The position numbers were made by a program, and so were the translations under genes. DNA of 5,000 nt from Nitrospirota bacterium. GTDB lineage: Bacteria; Nitrospirota; Thermodesulfovibrionia; Thermodesulfovibrionales; SM23-35. Under the pieces are notes generated by a model. The model searched no databases. It saw nothing but the letters and a program-made list of their open reading frames with translations, and had not been told where the DNA came from. This document shows, in pieces, positions 1-5,000 of this stretch (its first letter is position 1; every line of letters starts with the position of its first letter). The stretch lies in contig JAOUJR010000044.1 in assembly GCA_029883145.1 (NCBI GenBank), positions 1-5,000 of the forward strand. Reading direction: 5' to 3'.

Positions 1-83
1 ATTATATCATATCTTTTTGAGTAATTACTAAAATCTGTTCCCTGCGTGAATTAATGCTTATGGAATTAGCTCTATAAATGAAT

Positions 84-89
84 TATAAT
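84..89 (+). promoter_or_regulatory. Possible -10 box upstream of the small cysteine protein
   Basis: A perfect TATAAT lies at 84-89 in AT-rich DNA. The best -35 at 17-bp spacing is TGGAAT (61-66), which matches TTGACA at only three positions. Transcription would start near 96, leaving a leader of about 14 nt that still contains the GAGG ribosome site at 99-102. An alternative TATAAA at 73-78 has no good -35 either. The rest of 1-109 shows no gene or hairpin that I can support. AT-rich DNA gives such boxes by chance, so this is tentative. Confidence 0.3.
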
Positions 90-109
90 TAAAAAATTGA
101 GGCTAAGAT

Positions 110-319
110 ATGACTTTTAAGTGTATGAATATGGATCGCTGCTCAATGTACAATTATCTGACGAGTTCAGTGACCATACTCGAATTATATCCTTTCGTTG
201 AAGAATACTGCAGGCATTCAGAAAAATATAAAGAATGCGCAAGATATAAAATTTTAATTGAGGGCGATGTTCCTCCTGAGAATTTATTGCCAGATGGTAA
301 AACGTTAAAGAAGAGGTAA
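110..319 (+). CDS. Small four-cysteine protein of unknown function
   Basis: This is a 69-residue protein with cysteines at 5, 11, 34 and 43. The second pair sits in a YC-x8-CARYK segment, followed by VPPENLLPDG near the C-terminus. From memory, short proteins with a C-x5-C, YC and CARY pattern ending in a VP..L.PDG stretch occur in Nitrospirota and Deltaproteobacteria and remain uncharacterised. The four cysteines could bind a metal or Fe-S cluster, but this is inference. There is no signal peptide or membrane segment. The ATG at 110 is preceded by GAGG at 99-102 with 7 nt spacing, which supports this start. The last 15 bp overlap the end of the convergent HNH gene. It is the only plus-strand protein gene in the window and probably has its own promoter. 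The cysteine spacing and the ribosome site argue against a chance ORF. Confidence 0.72.
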   Translation: MTFKCMNMDRCSMYNYLTSSVTILELYPFVEEYCRHSEKYKECARYKILIEGDVPPENLLPDGKTLKKR

Positions 320-616
320 GTGATTATTTTTTAACCTCTCAAGGTATTCTCTCCATTCGATTGGCAGCATGTATTTCTTTTTATTATTACATTCCTTACA
401 GACAGGCACAACATTGCCTTTCGCAGACTTACCACCCCTTATTATAGGAACAATGTGATCAAGAGTAAGCTCTTTGGGAGGTATCTTTCGTTTGCAGTAA
501 TAACATATGCCCTCTGCACGCTTCCTTTTCCACCATTGTGATTCTTTGAGCTTTTTTGCCTTTGCCTTTTCCCTCTTTACCTCTTCTTCAGTAACATTTG
601 AAATGAAATGATTCAT
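305..616 (-). CDS. Small HNH endonuclease family protein
   Basis: This 103-residue protein is a compact HNH (beta-beta-alpha-metal) nuclease of the McrA-like zinc-ribbon type. Two CxxC knuckles (C38/C41 and C73/C76) would bind a structural zinc. Between and after them lie the HNH residues: D53-H54 in LTLDHIVP, N68 in GNVVPVC and N77 in CNNKK. The N-terminal third (about 10-35) is very basic and helical, suited to nucleic-acid contact. Such stand-alone proteins are common in bacterial chromosomes, and their targets are mostly unknown; neighbours here do not suggest a restriction system. The ATG at 616-614 has no Shine-Dalgarno at normal distance; the nearest AGGA is 17 nt upstream. It starts 36 nt after the GGDEF gene on the same strand, so it may be the last gene of that transcript. 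Its 3' end overlaps the convergent cysteine protein by 15 bp. Confidence 0.9.
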   Translation of the reverse strand: MNHFISNVTEEEVKREKAKAKKLKESQWWKRKRAEGICYYCKRKIPPKELTLDHIVPIIRGGKSAKGNVVPVCKECNNKKKYMLPIEWREYLERLKNNHLPLL

Positions 617-652
617 AAATTATTTTAATATATTCCTAAAAACAGTAACACA

Positions 653-2683
653 TTATCCTTTCACTCCATCCCATAATATGCTCCGGTTCCTCCCTTCCCT
701 TTTTGCACAATACATTGCCTGATCAGCATTCTCAATGAGTTTTTCTTTGCTTGTCACATCATGGCAGGGAAAAGTGGATATCCCTATGCTAATGGTAACC
801 TTAAAGGTATTCCCTCCCGCAGAAAATGATGTGCTCATTACTGCCTGTCTTAACCGCTCTGCCATGTTTCTTGCGCCATTGGCATCTGTTCCTATAAGGA
901 TTACTGCAAACTCTTCTCCTCCATACCTCGCAGGGATATCTATATTTCTTATGGTCGTCTTTATTATATCTGCGACCCCTTTGAGCACTGTATCACCCAC
1001 TTGATGTCCATAGGTATCATTTATTTTTTTAAAGTAGTCTATATCTATTATGAGCAGGGAAAGGGGCTCTGAGAATCTATCAAAACGACTGAATTCCTGC
1101 AAGAGTCTTTCCTGAAAGTGTCTGTAGTTAAAAAGTCCTGTGAGTCCGTCTGTTATCGCAAGTCTTTCTATTTCTTCGTGAAACCGTGCGTTTGCAATTG
1201 AGGTTGATGCCTGATTTCCGAGAACCTTTAACAGACTGATCTGGTGAGAATTAAATGCATTCTTCTTTTCCGAAAGGATTGCAAGTATGCCGATGAGCTC
1301 ATTTTCATACAGAAGCGGCAAAGCAAATATAGAACCTATATTGTCTGTTTTAAAAGGCATGACAGGGAAGCGATACTTTCTCACATCAGAAAGATAGAGT
1401 GGTTCTTTATTCTTCACTACCATATCAAGAGAAGTACCTTTCACGCTGAATAACTTTTCCCCAGGAGAGGGAAGTCCTATCTGATGTACCATTTCAAATT
1501 CTTTGCCTTTCGTTATAAAAAAAACAACTGCAGAGGGCGCAAGTCTGTAAGCACCTTCTGTCAATCTGTGTGCGATAAGATCTATATTAAGTGATGAGAG
1601 TAGTGTTGAACTCTCTTCGAGGAGAATCTTTAAGCTGGCATGGGAACGATGGATCAGGGGGGAAATACGCTCTCTTTGAAGAATCCTCAGGAGTTGTTTT
1701 GAGAACATCTGGATTGTAGTGTTATCAGCATCGTTGAATGCATGAAACCTTGTGCTGTCAGCAGTCAGAACACCAAGAGGAAAGTTACCATCGAGAACAG
1801 GAACCGCAATTAAAGAAGAAATTTTTTCTTTCTTTAAATAGCCGACTTCGAGTTTCTTTTCAATTATGTCAGATACTACAAGAGGTTTCTTGTCTTTCAT
1901 ACAGAGACTTATAATCCCCCCTGTTGAGGGTATAATGTTTCCTGATTCATCTGTGGAACATCTCAACCTTAGGCCATCACCTTCACTCATAAAAAAGTAT
2001 ACGGAATCAGCAAATACCGCATTCTTTACCACCAAAAGAAGTTCTTTAATCTCCTCGTCTGATTTAAGCACTGATGCGAGATAATGAGATATAATTTCTT
2101 CGTCACTAAACGACTCTATTTCAGTTTCTGAATCTATATTTTGAGCTTTATCTCTAATTGTCTTGAAGGATGTTTCAACAATATTCTTTTTCTTTTTGAG
2201 AGCTGTAATAACAAGAGAGGATATGCTCGCAGTCGCAACGAGAGATATGAGAAACGCGATTTCCTCAAAGAGTTTTTCTCTATTAAGAAAATTATTAATC
2301 TCAAAAAATGGGATTAATAGTACAAGAATAATAACGGTCTTTACTTCATAGAATGCGGAGAGAGATACAATGAAAGGGAAATAAGCTACCCTGAGCCAGT
2401 GTAATGTAAATGCCTGAATTATTCCCTCAATAAGAAGCGCAAGGGAAAAGAGAAACTCTATAGAATAGGTTTTATCTTTCTTTACTCTATGCAGGAGAGA
2501 ATAAACAGAAATTGTGGCTATACACAGGATAAACCAGACATTCCTCCCTATTAAAGCAAATTTAAAGAATAGAAAAAAAAAGGTGAGTACAAGGAGGATA
2601 AGGGGGAGTACCCTTTTTAACCAGAAGCTCTGCCTCTTCTTACCTCCTCTTCCCTGAAAAATTTCCTGTACAGGACTTCCCAC
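653..2683 (-). CDS. Membrane-anchored GAF-GAF-GGDEF diguanylate cyclase
   Basis: This predicted diguanylate cyclase makes c-di-GMP from two GTP at the inner membrane. A basic N-terminus (GRGGKKRQ) precedes about six hydrophobic segments (roughly 25-45, 48-65, 75-95, 99-113, 115-132, 141-162), ending in LKKKK, so both ends should be cytoplasmic. Two GAF sensor domains follow (about 205-340 and 350-505), then GGDEF (about 508-670). The catalytic signature is intact: DGLTGLFNYRHF (512-523), D547 and FKKIND (551-556), D564, and GGEEF at 588-592. An inhibitory I-site RNID (579-582) lies five residues before GGEEF, so product feedback is likely. The start is GTG at 2683-2681, with AAGGGAG (2696-2690) 6 nt upstream. 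This creates a 67-bp overlap with the preceding DUF507 gene and implies translational coupling. No other good start codon occurs before the first membrane segment. The GAF ligand cannot be predicted. Confidence 0.94.
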   Translation of the reverse strand: MGSPVQEIFQGRGGKKRQSFWLKRVLPLILLVLTFFFLFFKFALIGRNVWFILCIATISVYSLLHRVKKDKTYSIEFLFSLALLIEGIIQAFTLHWLRVAYFPFIVSLSAFYEVKTVIILVLLIPFFEINNFLNREKLFEEIAFLISLVATASISSLVITALKKKKNIVETSFKTIRDKAQNIDSETEIESFSDEEIISHYLASVLKSDEEIKELLLVVKNAVFADSVYFFMSEGDGLRLRCSTDESGNIIPSTGGIISLCMKDKKPLVVSDIIEKKLEVGYLKKEKISSLIAVPVLDGNFPLGVLTADSTRFHAFNDADNTTIQMFSKQLLRILQRERISPLIHRSHASLKILLEESSTLLSSLNIDLIAHRLTEGAYRLAPSAVVFFITKGKEFEMVHQIGLPSPGEKLFSVKGTSLDMVVKNKEPLYLSDVRKYRFPVMPFKTDNIGSIFALPLLYENELIGILAILSEKKNAFNSHQISLLKVLGNQASTSIANARFHEEIERLAITDGLTGLFNYRHFQERLLQEFSRFDRFSEPLSLLIIDIDYFKKINDTYGHQVGDTVLKGVADIIKTTIRNIDIPARYGGEEFAVILIGTDANGARNMAERLRQAVMSTSFSAGGNTFKVTISIGISTFPCHDVTSKEKLIENADQAMYCAKREGRNRSILWDGVKG

Positions 2684-2901
2684 TCAGGACTCCCTTCGAA
2701 TACCTTTTTTGAAAATGATTGAAGTTTTTTCCTCACAACAGAATCAATCTCTTCCCCTATTTTTAATTCTGAGATAACGGCTCTTTTAATCTCCCGCCTT
2801 ACATCGCTCTCTTCTCCAATCACCTCAATAAGTTTTTTTTCAACAAGTCCCTTAAAAACTACATGGCTGAGGTGTGATATTTTATCCTCAGAGAGCATCA
2901 T
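2617..2901 (-). CDS. DUF507 family protein, second tandem copy
   Basis: This 94-residue, charged, probably all-helical protein matches my recollection of DUF507 (PF04368): MLSEDKISHLSHVV at the N-terminus, a central EEIDSVVRKKLQSFSKKV (50-67) and a C-terminal EGSPEWEVLYRKFF (69-82). The molecular function of the family is unknown. No signal peptide or membrane segment is visible. Two adjacent ATGs (2901 and 2898) could start it; the first overlaps the stop of the upstream DUF507 gene in an ATGA arrangement. An AAGGAG lies about 14 nt upstream, slightly long, which fits translational coupling. The 3' end overlaps the GGDEF gene by 67 bp. It shares the VR.LL..S, EG and YRK-F pattern with its upstream neighbour, so the pair are diverged paralogues. 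Confidence 0.88.
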   Translation of the reverse strand: MMLSEDKISHLSHVVFKGLVEKKLIEVIGEESDVRREIKRAVISELKIGEEIDSVVRKKLQSFSKKVFEGSPEWEVLYRKFFREEEVRRGRASG

Positions 2902-3179
2902 AATATCAGATTTCTCTCCTTCACCAGTTTCTGTTTTGTGAGTTCAAAGAGCTTTCTGTAATCCATCCGGCCTTGCTCAATTTCAGAAGCATAACTTTTT
3001 AATAGTTCCCTGACTTCTTCGTTCAACCTGTCCTCGACGGTAAGTTCATTGAGGAGCAGTTCTTCTGTCTCTGCTTTAAGTTTTTCTACTGGTATCGTAG
3101 GTTTAATGAGTTCTTTTGATATGAGGTTATCTACTATCTTTTTTGTTAAGAGAGGGATCCATGTCTTTGGAATCCTCAT
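2898..3179 (-). CDS. DUF507 family protein, first tandem copy
   Basis: This protein is 93 residues from ATG 3179. It begins MRIPKTWIPLLTKKIVDNL and ends DYRKLFELTKQKLVKERN, with a middle VEDRLNEEVRELLKSYASEI (48-67). This is the DUF507 layout, a small helical family of unknown function. The ORF opens further upstream at a TTG (3200), but that start would overlap rpsR by 20 bp and add seven residues outside the family's usual MRI/MRL beginning. ATG 3179 sits one base after the rpsR stop, so I chose it. No strong Shine-Dalgarno is present before it, only a purine-rich AGAAAAGTAAG, consistent with re-initiation after rpsR. The stop TGA overlaps the next DUF507 start. Position inside a ribosomal operon hints at a translation- or growth-related role, but this is inference. 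Confidence 0.88.
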   Translation of the reverse strand: MRIPKTWIPLLTKKIVDNLISKELIKPTIPVEKLKAETEELLLNELTVEDRLNEEVRELLKSYASEIEQGRMDYRKLFELTKQKLVKERNLIL

Positions 3180-3180
3180 C

Positions 3181-3405
3181 TTACTTTTCTGAGAAAGCAA
3201 GAAGGGCTATGCTCCTTGCCTGCTTTATTGACTCGGTAAGCTTTCTTTGATGTTTTGCGCAAGTGCCGGTCATTCTCCGGGGGAGTATCTTCCCTCTCTC
3301 TGTGAGATAGTTTCTAAGAATTTTAATATCTTTGTAGTCTATATGTTCTATCTTTTCAACACAAAATTTGCAAAACTTTCTTCTCTGAAATCTCCGCTGT
3401 TGCAA
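3181..3405 (-). CDS. rpsR: 30S ribosomal protein S18
   Basis: This is a 74-residue S18, which pairs with S6 on the platform of the 30S subunit. The family signature is complete: RRKFCKFC (8-15), [23 protein letters not shown] (22-44) and [11 protein letters not shown] (46-56). C12, C15, C49 and H52 form a zinc-binding set, so this is the zinc-containing (C+) form. The start is TTG at 3405-3403; the sequence from the ssb stop to here contains no in-frame ATG or GTG. An AAGGGAGAG (3420-3412) leaves 8 nt between GGGAG and TTG, a very good ribosome site. It follows ssb by 33 nt. In many bacteria rplI comes next, but here two DUF507 genes follow instead. Confidence 0.97.
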   Translation of the reverse strand: MQQRRFQRRKFCKFCVEKIEHIDYKDIKILRNYLTERGKILPRRMTGTCAKHQRKLTESIKQARSIALLAFSEK

Positions 3406-3411
3406 TATTTT

Positions 3412-3420
3412 CTCTCCCTT
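3412..3420 (-). promoter_or_regulatory. Ribosome binding site that decides the rpsR TTG start
   Basis: AAGGGAGAG on the minus strand lies 6 nt before the TTG at 3405, with 8 nt from its GGGAG core. An ATG at 3424-3422 precedes this site and is out of frame with S18, so it is not the start. Confidence 0.8.
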
Positions 3421-3438
3421 CCATAAAAATCCTGTTTC

Positions 3439-3831
3439 TTAAAATGGCTCTAAATCAGTGGTCTCCTCAGGAGGAAGTATATCACCTTCTCCTGCTGCAC
3501 CCTCATGCCCTCCTCTTCTTGAAAGAAACCTTACAGACTGGGCAATAACCTCGAATTTACTTTTCTGCTGTCCATTGGATTCCCATCTCCGCTCTTGAAG
3601 TCTGCCCTCTACAAGTACAGCACTGCCTTTGTTGAGATATTTGCTGCATGACTCTGCCTGTTTCCCAAAAACTACATTATCTATAAACATTGTTTCCTGT
3701 TTTGTTTCATCAGACTGTTTATATCTGTAATTTACTGCAATTCTGAAGGAGGCTACAGGGGTTCCCTGGGGTGTATACCTCAATTCAGGATCTTTTGTAA
3801 GATTGCCTATAAGTATTATCTTGTTATACAT
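3439..3831 (-). CDS. ssb: Single-stranded DNA-binding protein
   Basis: This is a 130-residue bacterial SSB, which coats single-stranded DNA as a tetramer and recruits repair and replication enzymes. The OB fold spans about 1-105: MYNKIILIGNLTKDPELRYT at the start, SFRIAVN (28-34), FIDNVVFGKQAE (49-60), YLNKGSAVLVEGRLQERRWE (65-84) and KFEVIAQSVRFL (92-103). A short glycine- and acid-containing linker leads to the tail TTDLEPF. The final PF and flanking acidic residues match the protein-interaction tip (DDDIPF in E. coli) in a less acidic form. At 130 residues it is shorter than E. coli SSB because of the short linker. The ATG is one base after the rpsF stop (TGATATG), so translation is likely coupled to rpsF. 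Confidence 0.97.
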   Translation of the reverse strand: MYNKIILIGNLTKDPELRYTPQGTPVASFRIAVNYRYKQSDETKQETMFIDNVVFGKQAESCSKYLNKGSAVLVEGRLQERRWESNGQQKSKFEVIAQSVRFLSRRGGHEGAAGEGDILPPEETTDLEPF

Positions 3832-3832
3832 A

Positions 3833-4189
3833 TCATTCAGGCTTTATTTTCGGTTCTGTAGGCTCTGGTACTACTTCAACTTTCTCAAGATCCTGTGCCT
3901 GTTTTATGCTGAGCTTCACAATCATATATTTAATCACTGCATCAAAGACTCTATAGAAATCCTCTAATTTTTTAACTGTTGAGGATGCTGTTTTATAGAG
4001 AAAGAGCACATACACTCCTTTTTTTTGTTTTTTGATTTCATAGGCAAGTTTTTTCTTTCCCCACACATCAACCTTAAGTATCTGTCCTCCATATCCTGAA
4101 ATGAGGTCTTTAATCCGTGTAATCGCAGACTCAATCTCTTCATCAGTAAGTGATGCGTTCATGATAACAATATTTTCATATGTATTCAT
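3833..4189 (-). CDS. rpsF: 30S ribosomal protein S6
   Basis: This is a 118-residue S6, which binds S18 and the central domain of 16S rRNA. Family landmarks are NTYENIVIMNASLTDEEIE (2-20), GGQILKVDVWGKKKLAYEIK (34-53), GVYVLFLYKT (58-67) and the C-terminal strand DAVIKYMIVKLS (83-94). Residues from about 100 on form a proline- and acid-rich tail (VVPEPTEPKIKPE), common and poorly conserved in S6. ATG 4189 has a strong GAGGAGG (4204-4198) with 8 nt spacing. It is the first gene of the minus-strand cluster and diverges from the 16S gene. A sigma70-like promoter lies about 75 nt upstream, leaving a leader of roughly 68 nt. In several bacteria the S6:S18 pair represses this operon by binding its leader; I could not recognise that RNA motif here. 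Confidence 0.97.
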   Translation of the reverse strand: MNTYENIVIMNASLTDEEIESAITRIKDLISGYGGQILKVDVWGKKKLAYEIKKQKKGVYVLFLYKTASSTVKKLEDFYRVFDAVIKYMIVKLSIKQAQDLEKVEVVPEPTEPKIKPE

Positions 4190-4262
4190 TCAAGATGCCT
4201 CCTCATGTTTTCACCTTTTATTCTTAACACTCTCAAAAACCAGCAGGAACAATAAATCTAAC

Positions 4263-4289
4263 TTTTATACCATAGTGAGAAGTATAAAA
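4263..4289. repeat. Perfect 8-bp inverted repeat over the rpsF promoter
   Basis: TTTTATAC (4263-4270) and GTATAAAA (4282-4289) are exact reverse complements around an 11-bp centre. The arm-to-arm distance is about two helical turns, as for a dimeric repressor site. One arm covers the predicted -10 box and the other touches the -35 box of the rpsF promoter. The arms resemble -10 boxes, so the symmetry may be partly a by-product of promoter sequence. Confidence 0.5.
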
Positions 4290-4293
4290 TCAA
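4264..4293 (-). promoter_or_regulatory. Predicted promoter of the rpsF-ssb-rpsR operon
   Basis: On the minus strand TTGATT (4293-4288) and TATAAA (4269-4264) are 18 bp apart, a reasonable sigma70 pair. The start of transcription would be near 4257, giving a leader of about 68 nt before rpsF. The two boxes overlap the two arms of an 8-bp inverted repeat (separate entry). No other comparable pair was seen between this and rpsF. Confidence 0.6.
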
Positions 4294-4360
4294 TAAGGCA
4301 CTTAAAAGGTTTACAGAAATTTAACATTATCACTCATTTTTAGTTCCATTCCTTCTCGAA

Positions 4361-4390
4361 TTGACAAAAGAGAATAACTTAAGTTACGAT
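4361..4390 (+). promoter_or_regulatory. rRNA operon promoter
   Basis: A consensus -35 TTGACA (4361-4366) is followed after 18 bp by the -10 TACGAT (4385-4390). TTACGA (4384-4389) at 17 bp is a weaker reading of the same box. Transcription should start near 4396-4397, about 64 nt before the mature 16S end. The -10 lies in a small dyad (TACG-ATAG-CGTA, 4385-4396). The segment just upstream of -35 is not strikingly A/T-tracted, so a strong UP element is not evident. Position and strength fit a sigma70-type rRNA promoter. Confidence 0.85.
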
Positions 4391-4406
4391 AGCGTATCTT
4401 CAAAAA

Positions 4407-4419
4407 TGTTCTTTGATAA
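4407..4419 (+). promoter_or_regulatory. boxA antitermination element of the rRNA leader
   Basis: TGTTCTTTGATAA matches the bacterial rRNA boxA (TGYTCTTTGA, as in the Bacillus-type TGTTCTTTGAAAAC). boxA RNA binds NusB-S10 and loads the antitermination complex that lets polymerase cross the long untranslated rRNA operon. It lies about 10 nt after the predicted transcription start and about 40 nt before 16S, the usual place. Confidence 0.8.
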
Positions 4420-4459
4420 AACTAAAATGAGTGCGTAGCATACCTGTCAGTTTTTGATT

Positions 4460-5000
<541 letters not shown>

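Larger units (their letters stand above)
4331..4433. repeat. Near-perfect inverted repeat bracketing the rRNA promoter
   Basis: CACTCATTTTTAGTT (4331-4345) and AACTAAAATGAGTG (4420-4433) are reverse complements except for one extra A/T in the left arm, giving 14 matched positions. The arms are about 74 bp apart and enclose the -35, -10, start region and boxA of the rRNA operon. The right arm should be in the leader RNA and the left arm should not, given the predicted start near 4397. The function is unknown. Confidence 0.6.

Noticed and set aside
312..339. Inverted repeat AGAGGT/ACCTCT with a 16-nt loop at the convergent gene ends
   Set aside because: The stem is only 6 bp, the loop is long, no clean U-run follows on either strand, and it lies within coding sequence, so a terminator call is not supported.
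735..1004. Plus-strand ORF of 89 codons opposite the GGDEF domain
   Set aside because: It lies wholly inside the GGDEF coding region on the other strand, has no recognisable domain and no ribosome site; it is a shadow.
1244..2351. Three further plus-strand ORFs (1244-1453, 1866-2084, 2163-2351)
   Set aside because: All are antisense to the GAF and membrane parts of the cyclase gene, with no motifs.
2642..2650. Strong Shine-Dalgarno-like AGAGGAGGT inside the start of the cyclase gene
   Set aside because: No ATG, GTG or TTG follows at a usable distance in any frame, so it is probably coding sequence for Arg-Gly-Gly.
3180..3200. TTG-initiated seven-residue extension of the first DUF507 protein
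   Set aside because: It would overlap rpsR by 20 bp and lacks a ribosome site; ATG 3179 fits the family's usual N-terminus.
4101..4343. Plus-strand ORF across the rpsF start and the intergenic region
   Set aside because: It is antisense to rpsF and covers its promoter; no recognisable protein and no ribosome site.
4434..4459. Possible 5' arm of the 16S processing stem
   Set aside because: The matching 3' arm would lie after the 16S gene, outside the window, so pairing cannot be tested.

Overview
The window holds the start of a 16S rRNA gene (plus strand, from about 4460, running off the right edge). Divergent from it is a minus-strand ribosomal-protein/ssb gene cluster that continues into a c-di-GMP signalling gene. 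Protein-coding DNA is AT-rich and coding density is high. The 16S fragment has bacterial signatures. The ending GTAAGACAGAGGTGGCAAGC, the short V3 region, tandem DUF507 genes and an rpsF-ssb-rpsR order without rplI together suggest a Nitrospirota-like lineage (Thermodesulfovibrionia-type) or a related deep group with DUF507 genes. This placement is inference from motifs and recall, not from a search.

Layout from right to left. 4460-5000 is the 5' third of 16S rRNA. Upstream of it lie a strong sigma70-type promoter (TTGACA, 18-bp spacer, TACGAT) and a boxA antitermination element. The 270-bp gap at 4190-4459 also carries the divergent promoter of the rpsF operon, a perfect 8-bp dyad over that promoter, and a 14-bp inverted repeat that brackets the rRNA promoter and boxA. 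On the minus strand follow rpsF (S6), ssb, rpsR (S18, TTG start) and two tandem DUF507 genes. A GTG-started membrane protein with two GAF domains and a GGDEF domain comes next, then a small HNH nuclease. The genes from rpsF to the GGDEF gene are separated by at most 33 nt or overlap, so they probably form one transcription unit; HNH follows after 36 nt. At the left edge a small four-cysteine protein on the plus strand (110-319) converges on HNH with a 15-bp overlap.

Together this looks like core chromosomal DNA: translation genes (16S, S6, S18) and replication/repair (SSB) controlled from a shared divergent promoter region, with a diguanylate cyclase as a distal gene. I see no mobile element, CRISPR array, tRNA or phage gene. 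The less ordinary points are the DUF507 pair in place of rplI, the inverted repeats in the divergent promoter region, and the non-ATG starts.
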